DNA from: Chitinophaga pinensis
GTDB lineage: Bacteria > Bacteroidota > Bacteroidia > Chitinophagales > Chitinophagaceae
Length of the DNA: 64,000 bases
NCBI GenBank assembly: GCA_945878115.1
Contig: CAMDVD010000011.1
Coordinates: 1 to 64,000 of the forward strand
Reading direction: 5' to 3'
In this document: positions 43,916 to 52,775 of the stretch, one piece after another
Layout of the letters: each line of letters starts with the position of its first letter
Numbering within the stretch: position 1 is the first letter of the stretch
The notes under the pieces: model-generated
Told to the model about the DNA's origin: nothing
Database searches by the model: none
The model's input: only the letters and a program-made list of their open reading frames with translations
Program-made: the position numbers and the translations under genes

Positions 43916-45019
43916 ATGTCTAAAAAATATAGCCAAACCAAAGCCTTGATGGCTCTCACTAAGGGCAGTTTGCTGTCGATGTTTAAAAGTCCATCTGCTA
44001 TTTTTTTTAGTATTGCATTTCCACTTATTTTCATTGTAGCATTTGGATTAATCAGCAATGGCGGTTATAAAGTAGACATTGCATTTGATGCGAAATGCGA
44101 TACAACAAATTATATTTACACCACCCTCAATCGAATACCCGTTATGCATGTGATGACCTTCGAGGATTCTACAAAAATGAAAGAAGAGTTTAATAAAGGA
44201 AAGATTGCAGCGATTCTAAACATTCAATTAATCAGTGGAAAAGAACCACCTTATTATTCCATCGAGTTTAAAACAAATGCAGCTGCAGGTAATGAAATTA
44301 ATGTGGCAAAATCAGTATTGAATGGGGTTTTGGATACTTTAAACAAAGTTACTTTTCCAGAGAACAAAACGATTGCCACTATTAAAACACCACCTAGTTT
44401 AGCTGGAAGAGAATATCGTTATCTTGATTTTTTTCTACCCGGCATGCTAGGGTTTTCTTTATTGTCTGCGGGCATTTTTGGAACAGCCTTCCTGTTTTTT
44501 ACACTACGACAAACCTTGGTACTCAAGCGATTTTTTGCCACGCCTGTCAAGCGAATTAATATTATTTTGTCTCAAGGCTTCTCTAGACTCATTTTACAAT
44601 TAATGTCGGCTTCTATCATTATTGGCGTTGGGCATTTTGCTTTTGGATTTACCTTGGTTCACGGATTCAGCACCTTCTTGCAAATGATTTTATTGTCTGC
44701 TTATGGACTTATTTTGTTTCTTGGCATGGGTTTTATTATCAGTAGTTTGGCAAAAAATGACGCCATGATTCCACCTTTGGCAAATATGATTACCATGCCA
44801 CAACTATTGCTATCAGGCGTTTTCCTTGGTGTGAGTAATTTTCCAACTTGGTTACAACCATTTTGTAAAGTATTACCATTGACACAACTCAACAATGCCA
44901 TGCGCTCTGTTGCATTTGAAGGGAATTCCTTGTGGAATTGCGGACAAGCCATTGGCATATTAACTATTTGGATAGTTGTTGTTTATGCCTTAGCCATTAA
45001 GTTTTTTAGATGGGAATAA
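43916..45019 (+). CDS. ABC-2 type transporter permease
   Basis: 367 residues. One membrane helix at ~24-46 is followed by an extracytoplasmic domain (~50-165) and five membrane helices (about 176-200, 220-245, 255-280, 287-310, 338-360). LPGMLGFSLLSAGIFG, LVLKRFFATPV and MPQLLLSGVFLGVSNFPTWLQPFCKVLPLTQLNNAMR are typical of the DrrB/YhgE-type exporter permeases. No ATPase gene lies beside it, so its partner is encoded elsewhere. Substrate unknown. Confidence 0.92.
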   Translation: MSKKYSQTKALMALTKGSLLSMFKSPSAIFFSIAFPLIFIVAFGLISNGGYKVDIAFDAKCDTTNYIYTTLNRIPVMHVMTFEDSTKMKEEFNKGKIAAILNIQLISGKEPPYYSIEFKTNAAAGNEINVAKSVLNGVLDTLNKVTFPENKTIATIKTPPSLAGREYRYLDFFLPGMLGFSLLSAGIFGTAFLFFTLRQTLVLKRFFATPVKRINIILSQGFSRLILQLMSASIIIGVGHFAFGFTLVHGFSTFLQMILLSAYGLILFLGMGFIISSLAKNDAMIPPLANMITMPQLLLSGVFLGVSNFPTWLQPFCKVLPLTQLNNAMRSVAFEGNSLWNCGQAIGILTIWIVVVYALAIKFFRWE

Positions 45020-45047
45020 TAAAAGAGTTGGAAGACTGAAACCAGCT

Positions 45048-45461
45048 TTATGCATTTTGATTAATCAATGCGCGCAAACTGAATTTCTTCTTTTTTTCAA
45101 CTGGCATAATTCCATCTGGAGAAAGGATTTGATAAATTTTGCCCCAACCCAAAAAGCCACCTACGTTTCTATCGTCGATAAATATGTCCGCTCTAATTTT
45201 TCGTGGTGTTTCTGCATTAAATTCCTCTTCCGGATAATTTTTATTTACCGCATAAAATTCTATTCCGTGTTGTCTACAAAATTCTACTGCTTCCAATAGC
45301 GGATTACCTGAACGGAATGTCCAAAGAATCAGTCTATGTCTATCTTGTTGTAACATTTTTAATGTCTCAAACGCAAATATCATGGGCTTTCCAATACTTG
45401 GGTAGTTTTCTTCAACGATAGTTCCATCAAAATCTACAGCGATGGTTAAAGGGTCTCGAAT
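45048..45461 (-). CDS. Small HAD-superfamily hydrolase (BT0820-like)
   Basis: 137 residues from ATG 45461; the frame extends to 45509, but the extra 16 residues do not look native. HAD motifs: AVDFDGTIVEE (nucleophile and acid Asp), LWTFRSG (motif II) and DIFIDDRNVGG (motif IV). There is no large cap, as in the small Bacteroidota phosphatases of this family. Convergent with the permease gene, divergent from the polysaccharide locus. Confidence 0.85.
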   Translation of the reverse strand: MRDPLTIAVDFDGTIVEENYPSIGKPMIFAFETLKMLQQDRHRLILWTFRSGNPLLEAVEFCRQHGIEFYAVNKNYPEEEFNAETPRKIRADIFIDDRNVGGFLGWGKIYQILSPDGIMPVEKKKKFSLRALINQNA

Positions 45462-45633
45462 CATTTGTAATAAAATTTGGTATGGAGAAAAAAAACGTCG
45501 AAAATACAATAAAAAGAATTGAAAAACTAGTTCAAATGAATATTTACTACTAATGTAGAATTTTCAATAAAAAGAAAATAATTAGAACTATATTTGGAAC
45601 GTATATTAAACAATAATGAATGAATTCTAATTG

Positions 45634-45642
45634 TATCTTTTG
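45634..45642 (+). promoter_or_regulatory. Probable -7 box of the polysaccharide locus
   Basis: TATCTTTTG is close to TAnnTTTG (one extra T). A nine-codon-scale frame, ATG at 45648 reading MNGILFIY then stop, lies just after it and could act as a leader, but this is speculative. Confidence 0.4.
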
Positions 45643-45687
45643 AGGATATGAATGGTATTTTATTTATTTACTGAGATTGTTGCATTC

Positions 45688-46233
45688 ATGATAAGCCATA
45701 GACAAACCCTTGAAAATACGGACCCAATCAATTGGTATGTTTTATACACACGACCCAGAGCGGAAAAAAAGGTTTTTGGTAAATTAGAGAGCCTAGGCTT
45801 TGAAGTATATCTCCCATTAATTCCGAGTATTCGAGTGTGGAGTGATAGAAAAAGAAAGGTTCATATTCCATTAATTCCAGGTTTTATTTTCATACATACA
45901 CAAATAAATGCGTTGTTGCCAGTGTTGCAATGTGCAGGCGTAGTGCGGGTTTTATGTCACTTGGGCAAGCCGGCGAGGGTGCGTCTTTGTGAAATTGACA
46001 ATTTGAAAATACTGATGAAAGACCCTTCTGTCATTAGTGTTACCAATATGGAAAGGCTAGAAGAAGGAGAAGAAATAGAAGTAATACGAGGTCCTTTTGT
46101 TGGACTCACTGGCTATTGCATTCGATATCAAGGAAAACATAGAGTAGTCGTAAAAATAGAATCTTTAGGTAGTATAGTAGAGGTGAATATACCTTTATCG
46201 TTTTTGGAAAAAAGACAAATGAGTATCGCATAA
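45688..46233 (+). CDS. UpxY/NusG-like transcription antiterminator
   Basis: 181 residues from ATG 45688; ATG 45652 is also in frame and would add 12 hydrophobic residues, but it lies almost at the predicted transcription start. NusG N-terminal domain: INWYVLYTRPRAEKKVFGKLESLGFEVYLP and IPLIPGFIFIHT. C-terminal KOW-like region: EGEEIEVIRGPFVGLTGYC. In Bacteroides, UpxY proteins are the first gene of capsule operons and let RNA polymerase read through the long locus. The position here, ahead of ~18 kb of polysaccharide genes, fits that role. Confidence 0.9.
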   Translation: MISHRQTLENTDPINWYVLYTRPRAEKKVFGKLESLGFEVYLPLIPSIRVWSDRKRKVHIPLIPGFIFIHTQINALLPVLQCAGVVRVLCHLGKPARVRLCEIDNLKILMKDPSVISVTNMERLEEGEEIEVIRGPFVGLTGYCIRYQGKHRVVVKIESLGSIVEVNIPLSFLEKRQMSIA

Positions 46234-46354
46234 TACTTGTTTGTGTTCCATGATGGAGTGCCCATGTTTGGTCAAAATATGTGACTGACGATGGCGAAGC
46301 CATGTGAAGGCGGGAAGGAATTAATGATTTTTTCTAAAACAATAAAAATAAACA

Positions 46355-47098
46355 ATGAATAAAAAAGTACGCATCGGATCATGGATAACCTTGAACCACA
46401 TGGCTATTGCTGAAATAATGGCAACGGCTGGCTTCGAATGGTTATGTATAGATATTGAACATAGTGTGATCGATTACTATGATTTGCAAGTGATGGTTGC
46501 TACCATTCAAAGTAAAGGGGTGAAGGCATTTGTGCGAGTTGGTGGCAATGATGCGATTATTTTGAAACGAGTCATAGACGCTGGTGTGGATGGTATTATT
46601 TGCCCCATGGTGAATACAAAGGAAGAAGCCGAACATTTGGTCGCCAATTGCAAGTACCCGCCACAAGGCACTCGTGGTGTGGGTTTGGCACGTGCGCAAC
46701 ATTATGGATTAGATCAAGGATTTGAAAAATATAAAACCGATAAGGCAAACCAAGTTGAAATCATTGCACAGATTGAACATATCAAAGCCATTCAAAATTT
46801 AGATAGTATTTTATCTGTAGAAGGCATTGATGGTACATTTATCGGACCTTATGATTTGTCGGGTTCAATAGGTAAACCAGGTTTGTATGATGAGGCAGAT
46901 GTGCAAGCACTGATAGCAACTTATGAACAAAAAGCAAAAGTAGTAGACAAATGGATGGGCTTTCATGTGATTCAACCACAACATCAATTAATTGCAGAAA
47001 AAATGGCAAAAGGGTATAATTTTATAGCCTTTAGTATAGACACTTTATTTTTAGGTATGTCTTGTAGAAACGAACTTCAAAAATTAAATATACAATGA
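46355..47098 (+). CDS. HpcH/HpaI-type pyruvate aldolase
   Basis: 247 residues. A metal-dependent class II aldolase of the 2-keto-3-deoxy-glucarate/4-hydroxy-2-oxo-heptanedioate family. Catalytic and metal residues: H36 (DIEHSV), R61 (FVRVGGN), E141 (AQIEHI) and D167 (FIGPYDLSGSIG); CPMVNTKEEAE and GTRGVG are family motifs. It condenses pyruvate with an aldehyde to give a 2-keto-3-deoxy acid, or the reverse. In this locus, followed at once by a CMP-KDO-synthetase-like gene (ATG overlapping its stop), a synthetic role is inferred. Confidence 0.9.
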   Translation: MNKKVRIGSWITLNHMAIAEIMATAGFEWLCIDIEHSVIDYYDLQVMVATIQSKGVKAFVRVGGNDAIILKRVIDAGVDGIICPMVNTKEEAEHLVANCKYPPQGTRGVGLARAQHYGLDQGFEKYKTDKANQVEIIAQIEHIKAIQNLDSILSVEGIDGTFIGPYDLSGSIGKPGLYDEADVQALIATYEQKAKVVDKWMGFHVIQPQHQLIAEKMAKGYNFIAFSIDTLFLGMSCRNELQKLNIQ

Positions 47099-47862
47099 AT
47101 ATTATAGGCATCATTCCAGCTCGAATGGCATCTTCGAGATTTCCCAATAAACCAATGAAATTGATACATGGTATTCCCATGGTCGGTCATTGTTTTTTTA
47201 GAAGTAAAATGAGTACACTTTTATCTGAAGTGTATGTAGCGACTTGCGATGAAGAAGTGTATGATTATATTGTAGCGAAAGGCGGTAAAAGTGTGATGAC
47301 TGCAAACACGCATGAGCGCGCTTCGGACAGAGCTGCAGAAGCAATCTTGAAAATCGAACAAGAAACAGGAAAGAAGGTAGATATTGTAGTGATGATACAA
47401 GGTGATGAACCAATGATAGTTCCTTCCATGATTGATGAAGCAGTGAAGCCATTATTGGAAAACCCAAACATAAAGATTACAAACTTGGTTGCTGATATTG
47501 AAACGATAGAAGAATTTGAAGACCCGAATGAAGTGAAAGTGGTCATGGATAATAAGATGAATGCGATTTATTTTTCTCGCGAACCAATTCCTTCTCGAAG
47601 AAAAGGGGTGTTGGATGTTCCTATGAAAAAGCAAGTGTGCATCATTCCATTTCAAAGAGATTTTTTATTAGAGTACAACGACATGGAACAAACGCCTTTG
47701 GAAATTATCGAATCTGTCGACATGATGCGATTACTCGAAAATGGTATTCCAGTGAAGATGGTGCCTACGCAAGTAAAAACAAAAGCGGTAGACACATTGG
47801 AGGATTTGTTGTTGGTTGAAAAATTAATGCAAGACGATAAATTAATGCAATCTTATTCCTAA
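47095..47862 (+). CDS. CMP-KDO synthetase-like cytidylyltransferase
   Basis: 255 residues. Nucleotidyltransferase start IIGIIPARMASSRFPNKPM, GIPMVGHCF, VYVATCDEEVYDYI, MIQGDEPMI (metal Asp) and YFSREPIPS follow KdsB. It activates a 2-keto-3-deoxy sugar acid as a CMP sugar. Whether it is the housekeeping kdsB or a paralogue for a different ulosonic acid cannot be read; its place behind an aldolase suggests the latter. Start overlaps the aldolase stop by 4 bases. Confidence 0.9.
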   Translation: MNIIGIIPARMASSRFPNKPMKLIHGIPMVGHCFFRSKMSTLLSEVYVATCDEEVYDYIVAKGGKSVMTANTHERASDRAAEAILKIEQETGKKVDIVVMIQGDEPMIVPSMIDEAVKPLLENPNIKITNLVADIETIEEFEDPNEVKVVMDNKMNAIYFSREPIPSRRKGVLDVPMKKQVCIIPFQRDFLLEYNDMEQTPLEIIESVDMMRLLENGIPVKMVPTQVKTKAVDTLEDLLLVEKLMQDDKLMQSYS

Positions 47863-47869
47863 AGTATTC

Positions 47870-48805
47870 ATGTACGATATCTTAGTTACATCCACCTCAT
47901 TTATAGACACACCTGGTAAACACCAGGAAATGCTTGCTAGCAAAGACTTACGACTACATTACGCTAGAGGTCCTTTGACGGAAAGTGAAATGCTTGCTCA
48001 AATTGCAGAATACGATGCATTGCTTTGTGGCGATGATGCACTCACCGAAAAGGTGATTCGATTAGGCAAAGAAAATAAATTGATTTGTATTTCAAAGTAT
48101 GGCGTTGGGTTAGATAAAATTGATTTACAAGCTGCGAAGAAATATGATATTCCTGTAACCAATTGTCCGGGAGTAAATCAAGTTTCTGTTGCCGAACATT
48201 TCTTTGGTTTATTACTTTGCTTCCTTCGAAATATTCATTTAGAATACAATGAAGTGCAAGGAAAAGGCACTTGGAAACGGATGACTGGTCATGAAATATT
48301 TGGTAAAAAAATGTTGATTATGGGCTTAGGTCGTATTGGTTCAGAAATCGCGAAACGTGCAGCCGCATTCGGTTTGGAACTGTATGCTTATGATCAAGTT
48401 TTATCTAAGGAAACAATGGAAGCCTATTCAATTCAATCTGTTACAAACTTAGAAGATGTGATTTCAGACATAGATATCATCAGTTTGAATTTACCTTTAA
48501 CGGATTCTACAAAGCATATCATTTCTGCAAGTCTCTTACAACAAGCGAAGAAAAATCTAGTGATCGTGAATACGGCAAGAGGTGAATTGGTGGATCAAGA
48601 TGCAATCATTGATGCATTAACTTCTGAAAAAATAGCGGGCTATATTACCGATGTTTTGGATATAGAACCCATGCCAGAAAATCATCCGCTGAGAAAATTA
48701 CCGAAGGTATTAATCTCTCCACATATTGCTTCACGTACAGTGGATAGTGTACAACGACAAGGCGTGATGGCAGTAGAAAATTTATTCCATAGTCTTAAAT
48801 TATAA
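47870..48805 (+). CDS. D-isomer-specific 2-hydroxyacid dehydrogenase
   Basis: 311 residues. The Rossmann NAD motif is MGLGRIGSEIAKRAAAFG (~145-162); catalytic Arg in VNTARGELVD, Glu in DVLDIEPMPENHPL and His in ISPHIASRTVD. It reduces a 2-oxo acid to a D-2-hydroxy acid or the reverse. Within a sugar-acid cluster its substrate is probably a carbohydrate-derived 2-oxo or hydroxy acid, not 3-phosphoglycerate. 7 bases after the previous gene. Confidence 0.92.
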   Translation: MYDILVTSTSFIDTPGKHQEMLASKDLRLHYARGPLTESEMLAQIAEYDALLCGDDALTEKVIRLGKENKLICISKYGVGLDKIDLQAAKKYDIPVTNCPGVNQVSVAEHFFGLLLCFLRNIHLEYNEVQGKGTWKRMTGHEIFGKKMLIMGLGRIGSEIAKRAAAFGLELYAYDQVLSKETMEAYSIQSVTNLEDVISDIDIISLNLPLTDSTKHIISASLLQQAKKNLVIVNTARGELVDQDAIIDALTSEKIAGYITDVLDIEPMPENHPLRKLPKVLISPHIASRTVDSVQRQGVMAVENLFHSLKL

Positions 48806-48809
48806 AGGT

Positions 48810-49700
48810 ATGCAAGTATTAGTCATCGGAGGAGCTGGGTTTTTAGGTAGTCATGTTGTGGATGAATTAATTCACCAAGGGCATGATACCAGTGTGTTTG
48901 ATCAGCAGGATTTAACATCAGCGCACGAAAAAATAGTTAGCGTGCATAAGAGCAGCATGGCGGATAAAGCAGCATTGGAAGAAGCAATCCAAGGCAAAGA
49001 CGCGATATTTATTTTTGCTGGCATTGCTGATATTAAAGAGGCACATGATCATCCGTATGAAACCATACAAACCAATGTGCTTTACCTAACTTCTATTTTA
49101 GAATTATGTGTGAAGCATCAAATTAAACGAGTGATTTATGCAAGCACCATTTATGTGTATAGCAATATGGGCTCCTTTTATAAAGCCTCTAAGCAATGCG
49201 CAGAAATTATTATTGAATCCTTTTTTGAAGAATATAATTTAGCTTATTCCGTGTTGCGTTATGGTTCTTTGTATGGACCTCGCGCCAATCATTTTAACTT
49301 TATTCATAATGCCATTAAAGAGGCGTTGCAAACAAAAAAAATTACACGTAAAGGCGATGGATTGGAGATGAGAGATTATATACATGTTGTTGATGCAGCA
49401 GTCGCTACGGTTAATCAACTACATGCTACATCGCCGAATGAGTATGTCATGATAACGGGCAATCAAACCATGCTGGTGAAAGATGTGCTCATGATGATAC
49501 GCGAGATTTTAGAAAATCAAGTAGACATAATTTTCGAAGAAGGCGAATTGGATGGGCATTATATGTTGACTCCTTATTATTTTAAACCTAAGGTTGCAAA
49601 GAAAATTGTACTGCCGGCTTATCATGATTTAGGGCAAGGTATTTTGCAATGTATACATGAAGTGTATCAAGAAATAAAAAAAGAAGAACCGAATTCGTAG
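48810..49700 (+). CDS. NAD-dependent epimerase/dehydratase (extended SDR)
   Basis: 296 residues. NAD motif VIGGAGFLGSHVV (5-17), DAIFIFAGIADIKEAHDHP, catalytic YKASK (Y and K) preceded by YASTIYVYSN, and RYGSLYGPRAN. SDRs of this class epimerise, dehydrate or decarboxylate nucleotide sugars; the exact reaction is not readable. TAG and the next GTG overlap by one base. Confidence 0.9.
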   Translation: MQVLVIGGAGFLGSHVVDELIHQGHDTSVFDQQDLTSAHEKIVSVHKSSMADKAALEEAIQGKDAIFIFAGIADIKEAHDHPYETIQTNVLYLTSILELCVKHQIKRVIYASTIYVYSNMGSFYKASKQCAEIIIESFFEEYNLAYSVLRYGSLYGPRANHFNFIHNAIKEALQTKKITRKGDGLEMRDYIHVVDAAVATVNQLHATSPNEYVMITGNQTMLVKDVLMMIREILENQVDIIFEEGELDGHYMLTPYYFKPKVAKKIVLPAYHDLGQGILQCIHEVYQEIKKEEPNS

Positions 49701-50386
49701 TGGAAATTCAAGTGAAAGGATTGAGTTGGGTGGTCATGAAATCCCCTGAAATATTGGCTGATGAACTAGTTCGAGCAGAGATGCTATCAAAACCAGATTC
49801 ACAACATTTTATTTTACCTGGTGGGAAATCCGTTCTGCCTTTGTATAACGCGATTGAACAACAAATCACTTCTTTCCCAAAAGCTTTTTTTTATTTAACC
49901 GACGAGCGCATGGTTCCTATCGGCAACCCAAATTCCAATGAAGGGCAAATCAAAAATAATTTTCCTGCATTATATAAAAAATGGATCGGGTTTCATGAGG
50001 CAAATTTTGAAGAGAAAATGCAGCAAATGCAAACCACGGAATATACTTGTATTATTGGTGTTGGCTTAGATGGACACTTCGCTTCTTTGTTCCCAAATGA
50101 TGGTGATTTTGCAGAAAATAAATTCCTTCATTCCTATAGCTTGCCGCAAGAAAATTATGCCAGAAAATCTCTAGGATTTCCTTTTTTTATGGGGGCACAA
50201 AAAATCATTCTTTGGTTGTTGGGAAAAGAAAAAGGAAGTATTGCACATTATTTTAAACAAGAAAATGTAGCCATGCCAATCATTCGACTTTGGCAATCTG
50301 TACAAACCCAAAACAAGGAATTGACCATTTATTGCAATGAAGATTTTTACACTTCATTTCATGCTGAATATCATGCAACAGTATAA
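49700..50386 (+). CDS. 6-phosphogluconolactonase/glucosamine-6-phosphate isomerase-like protein
   Basis: 228 residues from GTG 49700, overlapping the previous stop by one base. Family motifs: ILPGGKSVLPLYNAI (phosphate loop), FYLTDERMVPIGNPNSNEGQI (DER) and CIIGVGLDGHFASLFPN (GxGxDGHxAS). Known members hydrolyse 6-phosphogluconolactone or isomerise amino-sugar phosphates. In this cluster it may open a lactone of the sugar acid or isomerise its phosphate precursor; this is inference. Confidence 0.88.
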   Translation: MEIQVKGLSWVVMKSPEILADELVRAEMLSKPDSQHFILPGGKSVLPLYNAIEQQITSFPKAFFYLTDERMVPIGNPNSNEGQIKNNFPALYKKWIGFHEANFEEKMQQMQTTEYTCIIGVGLDGHFASLFPNDGDFAENKFLHSYSLPQENYARKSLGFPFFMGAQKIILWLLGKEKGSIAHYFKQENVAMPIIRLWQSVQTQNKELTIYCNEDFYTSFHAEYHATV

Positions 50387-50999
50387 AGGAATCATATTCG
50401 ATTTTGATGGTGTCATCTTGGATTCTGTAGATGTGAAAACAAAAGCATTCGCGTCCATGTATGCATTTTATGGTGAGGATATTGTACAGCAAGTTGTTGA
50501 ATATCATCTAGCGCACGGCGGTATCAGTCGCTTCGAAAAATTTAAACATTATAGCAATCATCTTTTACATGAAGTATTAAGCGATGAAGCTTCTGTAGAA
50601 TTGGGAGAACAATTCAATCAATTGGTTTTTGATAAAGTAATAGCGGCAGATTTTATCCCAGGGGCATTGTCCTTTATAGAAAAAGTGCAACATCAATTGC
50701 CTTTGTTTATTTGTACTGGAACACCTGAAACTGAAATAAATTTAATTTTAAAAGCAAGGAAATTAGATTCCTATTTTACCAAAGTATATGGTTCGCCAAA
50801 AAAGAAAAAAGAGATTATTGCAGAGATAAAAAGCTTATTGAATTGTTCATCTCAAGAGTTACTTTATTTTGGCGATGCAATGACGGATTATGAAGCGGCT
50901 ATGCATCATCAAATTGATTTTATTGGCGTAATTAATTCTGATAATCCATTTCCAAAGGATACGAAAGTGATACACGCTTTCGATGAAATTGAGGCATGA
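50373..50999 (+). CDS. HAD-superfamily phosphatase in the sugar-acid cluster
   Basis: 208 residues from ATG 50373, overlapping the preceding gene by 14 bases; a start at 50337 adds 12 unlike residues. Motifs: IIFDFDGVILDS (D10, D12), LFICTGTP (II), SPKKKKEI (Lys, III) and LLYFGDAMTDYEAA (IV), with a helical IA cap between I and II. A phosphatase is expected in ulosonic-acid pathways (as KdsC in KDO synthesis), which fits the neighbours. Substrate unknown. Confidence 0.88.
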   Translation: MQQYKGIIFDFDGVILDSVDVKTKAFASMYAFYGEDIVQQVVEYHLAHGGISRFEKFKHYSNHLLHEVLSDEASVELGEQFNQLVFDKVIAADFIPGALSFIEKVQHQLPLFICTGTPETEINLILKARKLDSYFTKVYGSPKKKKEIIAEIKSLLNCSSQELLYFGDAMTDYEAAMHHQIDFIGVINSDNPFPKDTKVIHAFDEIEA

Positions 51000-52336
51000 G
51001 TAACAAGAAGAAATATGCCTTTTTAATAAACCATGGTGTTGAAGTTCGCCATTTTATCTTGAGTGGTTTATTACAACAAGTACAAGCATCGAATGATGCA
51101 TGTATACTGGTTCGTCAAGAAATTGATTCACCTGCATTGAAAGAATATATTAGCCAATATCATGTAGAAGCGGTAAGACTTCCTTTCGCATCTAGCCTTA
51201 AAAGAAGACATCGTTTAGAAGCCTATATCACAGCGATTCGAAAAGCAAGAAAGCGTGTAAAGGGTCTAGGGAATTTTCATAATTTCCAAAAAGAAAATAG
51301 AGGTATATCCATGAGGGATAGAATACTAAGTTTTCCCTTAGTCGTAAAGCTTGCTATGTATGTTGGTATCAAAAAATTACGACAACATTATACACAAACA
51401 GAAGTAGTTGATTTTCTGCAACAACAGCATATCACAGATTTGGTATTATTAGAATACAATAGTCCATTATTATTGCTGTTTGGGTTTTCCGCAAATCATT
51501 CCAATATAAAAGTGCATGTGGTAATGAATACCTTGAAAACTTTTTTCGTGAATGATTTTATTCCATTTTCCTTGCACCGATTTTATGCTTGGAATCTGGA
51601 GCAAACCAAATTGTTTCAACAAAGCAATCCACATCAAAATAAGGAAAGTATAGTTTGTGGAGGGAATCCCTATTATGCATTTTTCGTCAATTCGATGTTT
51701 GATGCGGAAGTCGAAAATGTACAGTCGAAATATGCTGCCTTACAAGGAAAAAAATGGATAGTGTATTCTTTGATTTATGAAAAAATGTTTGCGCATGAAT
51801 ATGCTTTGTTGGAAATTTTGAACAATGCAATTACAGAATTATTTGCAAAGGAAAATAGACCTTGTTTGCTTATTCGTCGTAATCCATTTGAGGAAAAAGT
51901 GGAACTGATTGAAAAATTAGCTCGTTTAGAAAATGTAATTATAGCCGATCACCTTTGGGAAAGAGATAGCGAAAAAGAATGGTCGATACAATATGTGCAA
52001 GGTGAAAAAGAATGGAAATTATTTTTGCAACAAGCAGCTCTTTGTATGAATATCCCTTCCATGGCGGGTTACGAGGCCATTATTTCTGGAACGCCTGTTT
52101 TGAATATTGGCTTTGATGCCGAAGGAAAGCCATCTGTTGAGTTGGAACATTTTACAAAAGCACCTTTTATGAAGGATGTGAATCAAAGTGAATTTATTGA
52201 AGTTTGTACCACAACAGATATGTTGAAAAAGGAATTGCCCATTTGGCTGAACAAAAAAAATGAACAAAGGAAGGAGTATATTCGCTCGTCCTTAGATTTT
52301 ATTTTATTTGACTGTAAAGATTTTTTACTACATTGA
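50996..52336 (+). CDS. Unknown protein with GT-B glycosyltransferase-like C-terminal region
   Basis: 446 residues, ATG overlapping the preceding stop. No signal and no membrane helices. The N-terminal half (VEVRHFILSGLLQQV) is Rossmann-like. The C-terminal half has CGGNPYYAFFVN, KKWIVYSLIYEK, then MNIPSMAGYEAIISGTPVLNIGFD, which resembles the nucleotide-sugar-binding Glu/Ser motif of GT-B glycosyltransferases. It lies directly after the cytidylyltransferase block and could transfer the CMP-activated product. The family was not recognised. Confidence 0.72.
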   Translation: MSNKKKYAFLINHGVEVRHFILSGLLQQVQASNDACILVRQEIDSPALKEYISQYHVEAVRLPFASSLKRRHRLEAYITAIRKARKRVKGLGNFHNFQKENRGISMRDRILSFPLVVKLAMYVGIKKLRQHYTQTEVVDFLQQQHITDLVLLEYNSPLLLLFGFSANHSNIKVHVVMNTLKTFFVNDFIPFSLHRFYAWNLEQTKLFQQSNPHQNKESIVCGGNPYYAFFVNSMFDAEVENVQSKYAALQGKKWIVYSLIYEKMFAHEYALLEILNNAITELFAKENRPCLLIRRNPFEEKVELIEKLARLENVIIADHLWERDSEKEWSIQYVQGEKEWKLFLQQAALCMNIPSMAGYEAIISGTPVLNIGFDAEGKPSVELEHFTKAPFMKDVNQSEFIEVCTTTDMLKKELPIWLNKKNEQRKEYIRSSLDFILFDCKDFLLH

Positions 52337-52367
52337 GGTTCGATTTTAATCTATAAATCTATTTTCA

Positions 52368-52775
52368 TTGCATACAGCAAATCCACATATCATTCAATTA
52401 CCCAAAATTATTGACCCTCGTGGGAATTTGTCTTTTATAGAAGAAGAAAATCATATTCCTTTTAATATCGCACGAACCTATTGGATTTATGATGTGCCCG
52501 GTGGTGAAATTCGTGGAGGTCATGCATACAAAGAATTACAAGAGTTTATTATTGCTTTGAGTGGAAGCTTTGATGTGATTCTTCATGATGGGAAGGAAGA
52601 AATTAAATATCATTTGAATAGATCCTATAATGGATTGTTCGTACCTAAAATGTATTGGCGAAGTATAGAAAATTTTTCTACAAATAGTGTTGCCTTGGTA
52701 TTGTCAGATGATGTGTACAATGTGAATGAATATATTCGTGATTTCGAAGAGTTCAAAAAAATGAGAAATTCATGA
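52368..52775 (+). CDS. FdtA/QdtA-like cupin, possibly inactive copy
   Basis: 135 residues from TTG 52368; there is no ATG before the conserved region. WxcM/FdtA-type cupin (IIDPRGNLSFIEEENHIPFNIARTYWIYDVPGG). FdtA-type enzymes convert dTDP-4-keto-6-deoxyglucose to the 3-keto sugar. In the active-site motif RGxHxH, the second His is Tyr here (H52 then Y54). Its tandem neighbour keeps both. It may be a non-catalytic partner or have another specificity. Confidence 0.85.
   Translation: MHTANPHIIQLPKIIDPRGNLSFIEEENHIPFNIARTYWIYDVPGGEIRGGHAYKELQEFIIALSGSFDVILHDGKEEIKYHLNRSYNGLFVPKMYWRSIENFSTNSVALVLSDDVYNVNEYIRDFEEFKKMRNS

Noticed and set aside
46234-46354. JUMPstart/ops element after the antiterminator gene
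   Set aside because: No GGCGGTAGC-type sequence is present in the spacer.
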